Assembly: GCA_002505765.1 (NCBI GenBank)
Contig: DAVZ01000059.1
Span: 8,620-72,619, forward strand
DNA length: 64,000 bases
Direction of reading: 5' to 3'
Source of the DNA: Methanobacterium sp. UBA176
GTDB lineage: Archaea; Methanobacteriota; Methanobacteria; Methanobacteriales; Methanobacteriaceae
A model generated the notes under the pieces. The model saw only the letters and a program-made list of their open reading frames with translations, ran no database searches and was not told the DNA's origin. Both the position numbers and the translations under genes were made by a program. Below are positions 37,901-46,537 of this stretch, piece by piece (position 1 is the stretch's first letter; the number at the start of each line of letters is the position of its first letter).

Positions 37901-38065
37901 TATTCTTCCACTGCAGTAAGGAGGACCATCTAAAAATGAATATTTAGGTTTATTTTCCCTTAATTTGCTGGTTTTTTTGTATATATTGTTATCATTCCAG
38001 TATTTCTGTATTTTTTTCTCCATGAGATTTGTATCATAAGATCGTGGGGCCTCTTGTATGGGCAT
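34928..38065 (-). CDS. ileS: Isoleucyl-tRNA synthetase
   Basis: A 1045-residue class I synthetase of the archaeal/eukaryotic type. The HIGH motif is PPYCSGRIHLGTA near residue 50 and KMSKS is EEGRKMSKSLGNV near 600. The editing domain is between them (TLPANMAVSVHPDF, with the conserved GTGCVHTAPGHGPDDF). A CxxC pair (CPRCE) and two others (WRCK, CENCED) suggest zinc sites. It heads the operon ileS-purL-lipid kinase-membrane protein. Confidence 0.97.
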   Translation of the reverse strand: MPIQEAPRSYDTNLMEKKIQKYWNDNNIYKKTSKLRENKPKYSFLDGPPYCSGRIHLGTAWNKIIKDTFLRFKSMTGFSLRRQAGWDTHGLPIEHKVEGLLGLKSKKEIETKIGIANFVEKCKEFAIENKGIMTEQFKILGVWMDWDDPYVTFDTKYMESCWWTLKMAHEKDLLINDLRVITWCPRCETALALAEIDYENKEDPSIYVKFPLKSSPEKNEYILIWTTTPWTLPANMAVSVHPDFDYAYVKVDNEVYIMAEALVKSLFEDQNLEIVKVVKGKDLEGLEYIHPLLDEMPVHKKFEHKIIVGEHVTLTEGTGCVHTAPGHGPDDFEIGKKYGIPIFCPVDEAGLFKKEAGKYEGEFVKDADPFIISDLDAHGLLLKEGIIQHRYGFCWRCKTPIIYLATQQWFLKVTEIKDKMLSELDKVEWIPEWAGESRFRNWVENARDWTISRQRYWGIPIPIWKCENCEDITVLGSIEELKESAVKGILEGDFIHRPYVDEITIRCNCGGDMNRIPDVLDVWIDSGVAGWAALHYPQENEMFEDWFPYDFITEGHDQTRGWFYSQLGCGVVSLDQTPYKKVLMHGFTLDEEGRKMSKSLGNVVEPEEVIDEYGVDILRFYLLWGNKPWEDLKFTWDEIKNVNKMFNILWNVYVFSTTYMSIDNFNPISYTEKDIKLRDEDKWIRSRINSLAKDVTEALESLHLHKATRAINNFILEDLSRWYVRLIRGRTWVEKEDPDKIGAYYTLYNTLKLLIKIMAPITPHVTEEIYQNLVRGVEEDVPESVHMEDWEFNDSLIDKDLEENMNMVRDIIEACARGRDIARYKLRWPLKEIVVVSEDKNVLWAVESLKAVIVEQANTKTIQATDRFENLKIIAKPNLKTLGPKLRGDAPKVMQKLSEADGAQIKNELDGEGIFTVELDEKSIELGIDDILFETELPENLVSADFKSGNVFLDTEVTDEILSEAMSRELIRRIQDMRKDLDLDVEANIQVFIECDQGFKQLIEPFYDFISNEVRAEKLLFEAREGDYGKEWKIEDENLKITIKN

Positions 38066-38689
38066 TTGTGATTCTCCTTGTTAATTACATTTAAAAAGTG
38101 ATTAAGATTAATCAGTATTCTTTTAACTAACTTATTTCTTCAATATTTATCCTTGAACTATATCTACCCCGCAAATATTTAAAACTTAATACATAATGGA
38201 TGATTTAAATTTAATTTTTTTCATGTAGAATAGAAAAGATTATAAGGCTCTATATTATAACTATTAATGCATCCCCAATTATAACGGTACTTTATTTTAA
38301 TGATATCGTATCGCCTCCGATGGGGGTGCTACACCTACTATTTTCCAGTAAATAGGCCTAATATAATATTAAGACATTTAATAATTTAATTCTGCACTAA
38401 CTTCATCATAATTAATTTAATAGCTTTTTTTAAGATAAGTTATTAATAATTTTATTTGTCCTCTTTGAATAGAAAAGCTTATTAATAAGTTTCGAAAAAG
38501 GATGAATTGCCACTCTCATTTGGGAAGATTGAGACACTGGCTATTAACTGAGCTATTAACCTATGTCCTTAGGGGCATAGGTAATAAATCATTTTAAGAA
38601 TATCTTAATTTTGAATTAACAGGATAGATTGTCCAGTTTAACATTCAAATTAATTAATACTTAAAAAAATAATTTTTAGGGATATTTGA
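38066..38689. other. Gene-free region between ileS and the SAM synthetase gene
   Basis: About 620 AT-rich bases. It contains the ileS upstream region and the 3' side of the SAM synthetase gene. There is a hairpin with 7-bp arms ACCTATG/CATAGGT at 38559-38582, which may terminate a transcript, and a short GC-richer spot with GGTG/CACC arms near 38325. No coding potential or known riboswitch was recognised. Confidence 0.5.
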
Positions 38690-39922
38690 TCAAAATGTCA
38701 TTATTTTTCCCTTCACCAGCATATCGGTAATACTGGTTATATTTTCAAGCCATGAATCAATGATTTCTTCTACTTTTTTATCTACGGCTTCAACTTTGTA
38801 TCCTTTTTCAAGGATTAACTGGGCGCTTGCGGCTTTTGGATCATCTATTGGGTTTCCAATCTGGCTTAAAAGCATTATATGAACTTCTTTAACTCCTTCC
38901 ACATTTTCGGCTATATCATTAGCAATTTTATTTGATAAAAGATTGTATATCTTACCAACGTGGTTTATAGGATTCTTTCCAGAAGTTGCCTCCATGGACA
39001 TAGGTCTGTTCGGTGTTATTAAACCATTAGCACGGTTACCACGTCCTACAGAACCGTCATCACCCATTTCGGCTGAAGTGCCGGTTACTGTCAGATAGTA
39101 TCCTTCTTCTGTTGCGCAGGTATGATTATCAGCAGTATTAATGAACACTTCAACGTTTCTTTCGGTCTGTTCCTGAGCTAGTCTTTTTATTATTTCTTTA
39201 AGTTCTTCTTTTAAGTCTATGTATATATCACGACCGTCTACATATTTAGATACCATTGCAGAGGCTACTGTAAGGGTTATAGTGTTATCATCCCTAAGGC
39301 CCATTACCTTTATGTCTTCTCCTACTGCGGGGTATTTCTTTTTAAATCCCTTTGAATTCAGAAGATTTTCAGTTGCCAGTACAATATTCTCTGTTTCTGA
39401 AAATGGAGCATATCCTACTCCAAATGAAGTGTCATTAGATGAAGGAGTCCCTTCCCTTCTAAACACGTCTGTTAAATCTCCGGATCCATGCCCTATTTTA
39501 CATTCAACAACGGTATCGGTTTCTACATCTAAATTTATAATATTTTCCTTTAAATATTCTTTAGCAGCAGTAATCGCTATTCTATCAAGACCCATTTTCT
39601 TTATTTCAAGTTTACCGTCTATTTCTTCGTGCAGCTCAGAAATCCCTCTACCTGTTAAAAGTATGTCGATGGGCTTCATAACTTCTCCATCACCAAAGAG
39701 GGGATTTGATTCTCCAGCGGTTATTTGCACCTCGTCAGTATTGTGGTGCATAATTTCTCCAAATCTTTCAATATAGGCATTGCATAAAGCTCTACTTACA
39801 GATTCAGCTATTCCATCACTGATGCTATCTGGATGTCCTATACCCTTCCTTTCTACAATTTCAATTTCCTTTTCTTCAATGGGTGTTTGAATGAGCTTTT
39901 CAACGAAAATATTTTTTTTCAT
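38690..39922 (-). CDS. mat: Archaeal S-adenosylmethionine synthetase
   Basis: A 410-residue archaeal-type MAT, distinct from bacterial MetK. It makes SAM from methionine and ATP. Characteristic archaeal segments are ERKGIGHPDSISDGIAESVSRAL, HHNTDEVQITAGES, GTSAEMGDDGSVGRGNRANG and PMSMEATSGKNPINHVGKIY. Full length, ATG start. No partner gene of the methionine cycle is adjacent. Confidence 0.96.
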   Translation of the reverse strand: MKKNIFVEKLIQTPIEEKEIEIVERKGIGHPDSISDGIAESVSRALCNAYIERFGEIMHHNTDEVQITAGESNPLFGDGEVMKPIDILLTGRGISELHEEIDGKLEIKKMGLDRIAITAAKEYLKENIINLDVETDTVVECKIGHGSGDLTDVFRREGTPSSNDTSFGVGYAPFSETENIVLATENLLNSKGFKKKYPAVGEDIKVMGLRDDNTITLTVASAMVSKYVDGRDIYIDLKEELKEIIKRLAQEQTERNVEVFINTADNHTCATEEGYYLTVTGTSAEMGDDGSVGRGNRANGLITPNRPMSMEATSGKNPINHVGKIYNLLSNKIANDIAENVEGVKEVHIMLLSQIGNPIDDPKAASAQLILEKGYKVEAVDKKVEEIIDSWLENITSITDMLVKGKIMTF

Positions 39923-40173
39923 AAATAGCCTCCAAATAAGTCAAAAAAATGTTAGTTTAACTGAACTTGATACATTTGTTCTTATTTTTTTATATATTTA
40001 AATTTATTCTTACATATAAAGAGGAAAACACAATCTGTTAAAAAAATTAAGAAAAAATAATTAGATAGTTTTCAATACATTAGATTATTAAATTTTAATT
40101 TGATTCATGAAGGTTGAAGAAAAATACGAAGTATTATTCTGAACCACAAAAATCGAAGATTTTGAGGGCTAAT

Positions 40174-40542
40174 ATGGAACTAATAGTCATAAATAGAAAT
40201 AAAGGCACAGAACTTGGAGAATGTGAAGTTGCAGATACTTTTTTTTCAAGACTAAGAGGAACCATGTTTAAAAAAAAGCTTGGGAAAGGGCTTATTTTAA
40301 AGCTCCCTGGTGCTAGAAGTAGAAGCGGTTCAACAATTCACATGTTTTTTGTTAGATTTCCACTGGATATTGTTTTTACAGATTCTGACAAGAATGTGGT
40401 GGATACAGTATCAATCAATCCATGGAAAACATATACTCCAAAAAAACCGGCAAAATATGTTATAGAAATGGAAAAAGGAACAATTAAAAATTCAAAAACA
40501 GAAATTGGGGATAAAATTGATTTTGTATGTAAAAATGCTTGA
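40174..40542 (+). CDS. DUF192 family protein
   Basis: A 122-residue protein. I start at the ATG at 40174 (GAGGG upstream), because the 20 codons before it overlap a hairpin of the GAAAATC family. DUF192 features are the RLRGTMFKKKLGKGLIL segment, the IHMFFVRFPLDIVFTD core and AKYVIEMEKGTI near the end. Structures of the family are small beta barrels; function is unknown. No signal peptide is seen, so it is cytoplasmic here. Confidence 0.82.
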   Translation: MELIVINRNKGTELGECEVADTFFSRLRGTMFKKKLGKGLILKLPGARSRSGSTIHMFFVRFPLDIVFTDSDKNVVDTVSINPWKTYTPKKPAKYVIEMEKGTIKNSKTEIGDKIDFVCKNA

Positions 40543-40566
40543 TATTGGTAAGTTAAAATGAAAAAG

Positions 40567-40962
40567 CTATTTTCTTTCTTTCACTGAATTTAAAGCCATT
40601 TGAGCCACTTTTTTTACCACTGGATTACTGTCCTGCGATGCTTTTTCCAGGGGTTCGATGGCCCTTTCATCACCCATGGCAGAAAGACCTATCGCTGCAG
40701 CATATCTCACACTTGCCTTTTCATCGTTTAATTTATCAATTAAAGGTTCGATGGCCTTTTCATCACTGAAAACCGCCAGCGAAAGAGCGGCAGCTTCCCT
40801 GACATGGCAATCTTCATCATTAAGTGCTTTAATTAATGGATCCACAGCTTTTGGATCAGCTAATTCTGCTAGAAGTTCTGCAGCATCTTCCCTTCTTTTC
40901 CAATCAGCATTTTCAAGTTCTTCAACAAGATATTTTAAATTTCTTTCTAGTGATTCCTCCAT
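40567..40962 (-). CDS. HEAT-repeat protein
   Basis: A 131-residue protein consisting almost entirely of four 30-residue HEAT (PBS-lyase type) repeats. The repeating block is seen as KAVDPLIKALNDEDCHVREAAA, KAIEPLIDKLNDEKASVRYAA and RAIEPLEKASQDSNPVVKKVA. Such proteins are scaffolds for protein interaction; no partner is indicated. It is 48 bases upstream-adjacent to the LigD-type gene's 3' end on the same strand and could be co-transcribed. Confidence 0.85.
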   Translation of the reverse strand: MEESLERNLKYLVEELENADWKRREDAAELLAELADPKAVDPLIKALNDEDCHVREAAALSLAVFSDEKAIEPLIDKLNDEKASVRYAAAIGLSAMGDERAIEPLEKASQDSNPVVKKVAQMALNSVKERK

Positions 40963-41010
40963 AAAGTACCTCCTTCCTATATATTTTGTTGTAAGAACTT
41001 TAAATATCTA

Positions 41011-41613
41011 TCAATTTCTACTTTTTTTAATAGCTGAAACTTCTTCAACTGTAAGGCCACTTATTACAGATTCAGGTCTGTCAGCGAGAATATCTTCTCC
41101 CGGATGGGACATTTCGTCTTTTTTCTTTAAGAAGAGCCAGAATTTTCTTTTTCCTCGCCCTGTTTTAATAAGTGCGTATCCGCCTTTGAGTTTTTTCCCT
41201 TCAAGCCAGATATCCACGTGCCCATCATCAACAGCCTTTTCTATAGGTATATCCCTCTTTAAATTACGATATGTGCCATTATCCCAGACAATAACAGTTC
41301 CTGCACCATAATTTCCCTCAGGGATTATCCCTTCAAAGTCAATATAATCAAGGGGATGATCTTCAGTAGGAACAGCAAGTCTTTTTTGGCCTGGATCAGT
41401 TGATGGCCCTTTGGGAATGGTCCATGACTTTAAAACATTTCCAACTTCTAATCTGAAATCATAATGGAGTTTTCTGGCGTCATGTTTTTGTACAACGAAT
41501 TTAGCGATTTTTAGAGGGCTTTTTTCTCCTGGAACTGGTTCTGGAGTTTTTTCAAAGTCTCTCTTTTCTTTATATTTTTTCAGTGGATCTTTATCCTGCA
41601 TAGATTCACCCAT
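41011..41613 (-). CDS. Stand-alone DNA 3'-phosphoesterase (LigD PE domain)
   Basis: A 200-residue protein corresponding to the phosphoesterase domain of bacterial LigD, without ligase or polymerase domains. The active-site set is visible: VVQKHDARKLHYDFRLEV with the two metal-binding His and Asp, TEDHPLDYIDFEG with another His, and GNYGAGTVIVWDNGTY. Such enzymes remove 3'-terminal ribonucleotides and phosphates at DNA ends. A stand-alone form is known in archaea such as Methanosarcina. It is not adjacent to a ligase or Ku gene here. Confidence 0.9.
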   Translation of the reverse strand: MGESMQDKDPLKKYKEKRDFEKTPEPVPGEKSPLKIAKFVVQKHDARKLHYDFRLEVGNVLKSWTIPKGPSTDPGQKRLAVPTEDHPLDYIDFEGIIPEGNYGAGTVIVWDNGTYRNLKRDIPIEKAVDDGHVDIWLEGKKLKGGYALIKTGRGKRKFWLFLKKKDEMSHPGEDILADRPESVISGLTVEEVSAIKKSRN

Positions 41614-41644
41614 AAGATTTTAAGTAAATAAATAGGAATTTTAT

Positions 41645-42343
41645 TCAGAATTCAAACCTTTCAATAAGCTTTGATGGATGTTCCACTACTTCCACTCCTA
41701 TAAATTGATGTAATTTATTCGTATTTTCAATGTCAATGTCCCTCATGTGTATGGTAATTACTTTCCCTGCAGAAATTGCATGGAAGGGGCATGACACTGC
41801 ACAGGCCCCGCAACCTTCACATTTTAGAAGATCAATTTCGATTCCAGGGGTTATTGCATCACCCGGGCATGATGAAGCAGCTTCACAGATATCACACTTT
41901 TGACATAGGCCCAATTCAAGTTTTGAAGGTAATACAGTATCTACATCCCCATATTCAATATCTACAGGGACTATATAGGTTTTAATCTGGCCTTTGCCTG
42001 ATTGTGCAACTGCATTGGTTATAAGAGTGTCTGCAATCCCGTTAACGATTTTACCTATGGTATTGGAGGTGGTGGGAGAAACAATAAATGCATCATATTT
42101 ACCCAGCGAAAAACGCCCAGTAATTGGAAAACTGAATTTCTGGTCCTTTTCTTTAACCAGTTCGTTATAATATCCACCAGTTATTCTTGCAATTCTTTCA
42201 TATAATCCGTACATTTTAAGCACTTCTTCTCCAGCAGCTGAAAGTAAAACAGTTACATCATGTTTGGTCATTAAACTTTCCAGTAATTCTACACTTTCTA
42301 AAAGTAAATGACCAGCTCCTGTAATTCCAAAACCTATCTTCAT
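41645..42343 (-). CDS. Dihydromethanopterin reductase-like flavoprotein (DmrX type)
   Basis: A 232-residue protein with an N-terminal flavoprotein domain of the HFCD/archaeoflavoprotein fold (GFGITGAGHLLLESVELL, then FIVSPTTSNTIGKIVNGIADTL) and a C-terminal part with two ferredoxin-type clusters (CQKCDICEAASSCPGD and CEGCGACAVSCPFHA). This is the layout of DmrX, which reduces dihydromethanopterin to tetrahydromethanopterin in Methanosarcina. A role in the last step of H4MPT synthesis is therefore likely. It is 32 bases upstream of the LigD-type gene. Confidence 0.85.
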   Translation of the reverse strand: MKIGFGITGAGHLLLESVELLESLMTKHDVTVLLSAAGEEVLKMYGLYERIARITGGYYNELVKEKDQKFSFPITGRFSLGKYDAFIVSPTTSNTIGKIVNGIADTLITNAVAQSGKGQIKTYIVPVDIEYGDVDTVLPSKLELGLCQKCDICEAASSCPGDAITPGIEIDLLKCEGCGACAVSCPFHAISAGKVITIHMRDIDIENTNKLHQFIGVEVVEHPSKLIERFEF

Positions 42344-42479
42344 TCCTTAACCTCAATTTGAATGTAAATGTGTAATTAGAAAAATTTTAGATTATTAAGA
42401 ATAATTATGGAACTACTTGTATTTATAAAATTAGATTAATTACCTAAAAATAAGAATGAAATAAAAAAAGAAGATAATT

Positions 42480-43748
42480 TTAGAACTCAATGTATCTGTA
42501 GGCCTCATCTTCTTCGAATGCATAATGGACCTTTGTATACTGACTCATGAATTCTTTAACTTCATTTTTAACATTTTTACCATCCATGGCAACCATTTTG
42601 ATGAATTCGGCCACTTCATACATTTGAGATTCCTTTAATCCACGTCTTGTAATTTCCTGGGTACCTAATCTTATTCCTGAAGGATCATCAGTCCTTTTAA
42701 GGTCATCCCATGGAAGGAGGTTCTTATTTAAGATAATATTATTCGATTCCATGTCTTTAGCCATTTTAGCTGCACTGTATATTTTTTTAACATCCATAGC
42801 AACCTGATGGGATTCTGTAAATCCTTGTTCTTCACATAGAACATCAAATCCAAGTTCATAAAGACTCTGTGCCAGTGTTTTAGCATTTTTAACAATTTGA
42901 TCAGCATAATCATCGCCAAACTCCAGCATTTCTGCTAAGGTTATGCCTAATGAGGCTACATGATGTAAATGATGATTACTAACAACACCAGGAAAAACTG
43001 CTTCATCAATTATATCTTTTAATTCTTCAGTACAGAGGATTATTCCTCCTTGAGGGCCTGGAAATGTTTTATGGGTACTCCCAACAAGGAGATCTGCCCC
43101 TTCTTTAAGAGGATCCTGGAATTTACCTCCAGCTATGAGTCCAAGAACATGAGCTCCGTCATACATGACCTTTGCACCGACCTCGTCGGCTGCTTCCCGT
43201 GCATCATCAACTGGATGGGGGAAAAGGAACAAACTACCGCCAAGAAGAACCACTTTGGGCTTATTTTTAATGATCTCCTTCTTCATGGCATCTGCATCGA
43301 TATTCATCTTTTCGTTGTCAAAGGGATGTGAAAGAATCCTTAGGCCCCTTATTCCTGCTGCACTTACATCTGCATGGCTTATATGGCCTCCAACAGGGAC
43401 ATTTAGTGCCATTAGAAGGTCATTTGGTTTTGTAAGGGCGAAAAATGATGCTAAATTGGCGATAACTCCAGAATTCGGCTGTACATTGGCGTGTTCTGCG
43501 TTAAATAACCTTTTAGAAAGGTCTATTGCCATATTTTCAATGGTATCGATGTATTCACAGCCTTCATAGAGTCTTTCGCATGGTAATCCCTCTGCGTATC
43601 TGTGGGATAGATCAGAAGCGAGGGCTTCCCTTACAGTTGTGCTGGTTATATTTTCACTTGCAATTAAATTGATGCTGTTTTCCATCCATTTATGGTGTTC
43701 CTTGGTTAATTCTTTGATCTTTTGGACGTACTTTTCATTTTCAAACAT
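42480..43748 (-). CDS. glyA: Serine hydroxymethyltransferase
   Basis: A 422-residue PLP enzyme interconverting serine and glycine; in methanogens it uses tetrahydromethanopterin. PLP Lys is in VGSTHKTFPGPQGG near residue 228. Other motifs are NLIASENITS, HRYAEGLPCERLYEG and QPNSGVIANLA, and GVVSNHHLHH after the PLP loop. Start at ATG with GGAGGG upstream. No neighbour of the same pathway. Confidence 0.95.
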   Translation of the reverse strand: MFENEKYVQKIKELTKEHHKWMENSINLIASENITSTTVREALASDLSHRYAEGLPCERLYEGCEYIDTIENMAIDLSKRLFNAEHANVQPNSGVIANLASFFALTKPNDLLMALNVPVGGHISHADVSAAGIRGLRILSHPFDNEKMNIDADAMKKEIIKNKPKVVLLGGSLFLFPHPVDDAREAADEVGAKVMYDGAHVLGLIAGGKFQDPLKEGADLLVGSTHKTFPGPQGGIILCTEELKDIIDEAVFPGVVSNHHLHHVASLGITLAEMLEFGDDYADQIVKNAKTLAQSLYELGFDVLCEEQGFTESHQVAMDVKKIYSAAKMAKDMESNNIILNKNLLPWDDLKRTDDPSGIRLGTQEITRRGLKESQMYEVAEFIKMVAMDGKNVKNEVKEFMSQYTKVHYAFEEDEAYRYIEF

Positions 43749-44578
43749 TGATTACCCTCCGAATAAAAAGTAAATTTTATTAAATTGATGTAAATATTAT
43801 AAAAAATATCCAGTTATAATATGAACACTCATTTATATACTCGAATAATATTTTTTTATTAATTTTCCCCCGATTTTTTCCTATTACATAACTTATACTC
43901 TTTCTTATATCATAATATTTTTAATTGTTTTTATAAAGCTAAGCTTTAATAATTTAATATTCCATTGATAACTTTTTGGTTAATTCAATAAATTAGTCTG
44001 TATTTATTCAATAGAACTCTAAAAGTTATTTTATTGATTTTACATAACTTTTAGGTGTTTCTTTATTCTTCTCTTCATTATTAAAATCTAAAAGACGTTC
44101 AATGTATTTATACATACTAATACTCCATTGGGTTTACTGAATGTTAAGCGTTTGTACTTTTTGTTATTCAAAATCTTTTAATTTGTATTACTTAATTAAT
44201 TTTATTTATTTAATAATACTTTTACACCATATTATTTTATTATATGGCTTTAAATTATTAAATAAAACATAAAAACTATTTTAATCGGGGAATAATTCGT
44301 TAAATTCGTTTAATAATTTAAAAACTGTTTTTTCGATGTTTTTATCTTTCATTATTTTAGATGCTTTTGAATAATTTTTAATTATTTTCCAGATGCACAC
44401 ACAGTTTTGGCAACAATGTAAATGCGTTATATGGGAGTAACCGGCTTATGACTAATGGATGCTATGGAATTAGTAAAAAATCAGAGGTTATGACTTTACT
44501 GGATGTAGATCCAGGGCTACGATGTCAAGGGGTTCTCAAATTTTAAGAGTTTGGGCTTTAGCCTGGACCTGGAAAGAA
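43749..44578. other. AT-rich intergenic DNA with decayed coding traces
   Basis: About 830 bases without an intact gene. The first 530 are strongly AT-rich. Between about 44285 and 44400 the minus strand can be read as KIIKNYSKASKIMKDKNIE and LLNEFNELFPD with a stop at 44284-44286, perhaps the C-terminus of the decayed KAP gene upstream. The stretch 44400-44578 shows only short scrambled frames. Confidence 0.4.
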
Positions 44579-44930
44579 ACTTATGTTAAATTTCTTTTCA
44601 TTAATAAAGCACATTTCCATACTATTGAGTCTATTTTAAAGCTTAATTCATCAAAAAATTTTTTAATAAGCTGATTTTGGTTTGAAAATATCCACGGATT
44701 GAATTCCATTATTATAGGGGGAATTTCATCGTCTTTTGTAATTTTTTAACTTTTTCGATGGCCATATTTATTATTGAAATTTTTCCATATCCTCATTCAC
44801 CTAATAGTCCAATAACTAAGCTTTCATCGTCTTTATAACTTATAATGGATTCTACAAGAGATTTATAAAATTCGCAGCGGTTTAATTCATCTTCTTCACA
44901 AGATTTAATTGCTCTATCTGGATCAAACAT
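44579..44930 (-). pseudogene. KAP-family P-loop NTPase, N-terminal remnant
   Basis: The minus strand starts ATG at 44928-44930, overlapping the stop of the HEAT gene, and reads MFDPDRAIKSCEEDELNRCEF, then KSLVESIISYKDDESLVIGLLGE followed by TGA where the family has Trp of GEWGSGKT. The P-loop itself is mutated (GYGKIS), and after a shift DDEIPPIIMEFNPWIFSN and QNQLIKKFFDELSF appear. Intact KAP NTPases are membrane-associated ATPases of several hundred residues. Overlap with the HEAT gene shows the two were co-translated. Confidence 0.78.
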
Positions 44931-45549
44931 CTAATTCCTTCTTTTTAGTATTTTCTATTTTACTCAGAGCCTCTTTTGCATTATTTTTAACAAATTTATT
45001 TTCATCTTTCAACGCCTTATTCAAATAATTAATAGCTTTTTTATTTCCAATTTCTCCAAGACTCCAAGCAGCATTAGTCCTAACTCTAAAATCGGGGTCT
45101 TCTAATGATTCTATAAGTGCATCTACTACATTTTTATCTTTGATATTGCCAAGATGTCTTGCTGCTTTCCATCTGATATCTGAATCTTCATTTTTTAAAG
45201 CCTCAATTAATATTAATATGGCTTTATCATCTTTAATTTGATATAGCGATTCTAATGCATGTACTCGAGTAGCAGGATTAGCAGAAGCTGAATCTGTGTT
45301 TAAAGAATTAAAATCAGTGGTTTTCTCATTTTCTGGAGATTTAATTTTTTCAGCACATTCTTTACAGTATTTAGAATCATATATTTCCCATGAAAGAAGA
45401 ATTTTACCACATTCAACGCATTTATCCGAAGATCTATCAATATCTACAGAACCATTAGGATTAGATCTATGTCTAATCTTTTTTAATCCTCTAGCAGGAG
45501 CCCTTGGGTTTACACCCATAAGTTTGTATGGATCAGTTCCATCCCCCAT
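44923..45549 (-). CDS. Zinc-ribbon plus HEAT-repeat protein
   Basis: A 208-residue protein. After a basic N-terminus (RAPARGLKKIRHRSN) comes a zinc ribbon CVECGKILLSWEIYDSKYCKEC (about 43-65, CxxC twice). The C-terminal 120 residues are four HEAT repeats (ALKNEDSDIRWKAARHLGNI, ALIESLEDPDFRVRTNAAWSL and similar). Probably an adaptor. It is the fourth gene of a minus-strand series whose last member, the KAP NTPase, is dead; start follows GGAGATGGAATA. Confidence 0.8.
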   Translation of the reverse strand: MGDGTDPYKLMGVNPRAPARGLKKIRHRSNPNGSVDIDRSSDKCVECGKILLSWEIYDSKYCKECAEKIKSPENEKTTDFNSLNTDSASANPATRVHALESLYQIKDDKAILILIEALKNEDSDIRWKAARHLGNIKDKNVVDALIESLEDPDFRVRTNAAWSLGEIGNKKAINYLNKALKDENKFVKNNAKEALSKIENTKKKELDV

Positions 45550-45596
45550 TATTCCATCTCCAATATATTAATTGATTAAAATATATTAATTATTAT

Positions 45597-45974
45597 CTAT
45601 TTCCTCCGCACTTTACCAATCAATTTAGTCTGCCCAAAATAAAAAGCTTTAAAAGCTTCAGATACAGCAGCGCTCTTTTCTTGATCTTTGACATCATCGT
45701 ATATGTATGTATCAAGATATGATTGTAAGGGTTCTTTTTTGAAAATTAGATCCATATTCAAATCAATATGGTGTACACTTTGCATTATTTTTGGCCAGAT
45801 CCCAATTAATTTCCATTCTTCACTTCTATCAAGATTTAAATAAATTTTATTAACATATTCAATTTCATCTATTATGGATCTTATCCTACGATTTAATTCA
45901 TCCCTTGTAAATACTATAACTTCTTCATGTTCTTGGAATAATTCAGGATCGTATAATATTGGCATATCTTCCAT
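45597..45974 (-). CDS. Hypothetical protein
   Basis: A 125-residue acidic-to-mixed helical protein with a good GGGGAG before the ATG. Features include an EEVIVFTRDELNRRIRSIIDEIEYV segment, probably coiled-coil, and a basic C-terminus GKVRRK. No family is recognised. It is 47 bases upstream of the zinc-ribbon/HEAT gene and probably co-transcribed with it and the two small genes upstream. Confidence 0.6.
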   Translation of the reverse strand: MEDMPILYDPELFQEHEEVIVFTRDELNRRIRSIIDEIEYVNKIYLNLDRSEEWKLIGIWPKIMQSVHHIDLNMDLIFKKEPLQSYLDTYIYDDVKDQEKSAAVSEAFKAFYFGQTKLIGKVRRK

Positions 45975-46074
45975 GAGGCACTCCCCTACTTACTCTCATA
46001 TGTTTTTTCCTTTACCATTTTCATTAGATAATAAGTTTTACCGAATTCAATGGACTTTTTAATCAAATTAACCT

Positions 46075-46242
46075 TTAAATCCTGGATAATATCTCTATAA
46101 CTTCATCAAATTCAATTTCCTTATTTAAATCATCGGTTGTGGCAATAAGTATAAAATTCACCAAATCAGTTAAAGTGTTATTCCATTGCTTAAAATCCTC
46201 TGTATTTAATAAATCATTGCTAAAATATTTATTTTCTAACAT
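46075..46242 (-). CDS. Small hypothetical acidic protein
   Basis: A 55-residue frame (MLENKYFSNDLLNTEDFKQW and so on, ending VIEILSRI) with GGTGATCTG directly before the ATG, an excellent ribosome binding site. Strongly acidic. It lies 14 bases after the next small gene upstream. Function unknown. Confidence 0.5.
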   Translation of the reverse strand: MLENKYFSNDLLNTEDFKQWNNTLTDLVNFILIATTDDLNKEIEFDEVIEILSRI

Positions 46243-46256
46243 CAGATCACCCTATC

Positions 46257-46409
46257 TTACTTCTGCCAGCGCTTACTGGTTAATTTAGTTTGACTTCTAC
46301 CCTCAAGACTGAAAGCCCATTTTTTACGTTTTAGCTTTAAATATTTCCTTTGAACTCCTTTAACCTCTTCAATTAAATGCATTTGATTTTTATCCTTCAA
46401 TTTTACCAC
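46257..46409 (-). CDS. Small hypothetical basic protein
   Basis: A 50-residue, very basic frame (VQRKYLKLKRKKWAF, then TKLTSKRWQK at the C-terminus). A GTG at 46407-46409 or a TTG 3 codons later may be the start; GGTGG occurs just there. High Lys/Arg suggests nucleic-acid binding or pairing with the acidic 55-residue protein immediately downstream. Function unknown. Confidence 0.45.
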   Translation of the reverse strand: MVKLKDKNQMHLIEEVKGVQRKYLKLKRKKWAFSLEGRSQTKLTSKRWQK

Positions 46410-46510
46410 CGATTATATACATAGACAGTATTTTTTTATAGTGTTTGAGCAAGAGCATCAGAAAAGTAATATTCATTTTATTTGAATAAAGCTAATATGG
46501 AGATATGATC

Positions 46511-46537
46511 ATGAAAAAAGAATCTGAAAATGACTAA
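46511..46537 (+). CDS. Eight-residue leader ORF
   Basis: ATG at 46511 has GGAGAT upstream and encodes MKKESEND then TAA. Its end overlaps the start of the 75-residue gene by 8 bases (ATGACTAA), so translation of that gene, which lacks its own good ribosome site, may be coupled to it. Confidence 0.4.
   Translation: MKKESEND

Noticed and set aside
38066..38689. SAM riboswitch or T-box upstream of ileS or the SAM synthetase gene
   Set aside because: No recognisable conserved core; the region is upstream of ileS only, is mostly AT-rich, and such elements are not expected in this lineage.
42480..43748. Open frames on the + strand opposite glyA, purL, ileS, hdrA and RPA
   Set aside because: They run antisense to genes with clear full-length family matches, lack ribosome sites and have unlikely compositions rich in Ser, Leu and Cys.
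44285..44578. A separate small gene downstream of the KAP remnant
   Set aside because: The readable piece has stops upstream and no start or ribosome site; it is more likely the tail of the same decayed gene.
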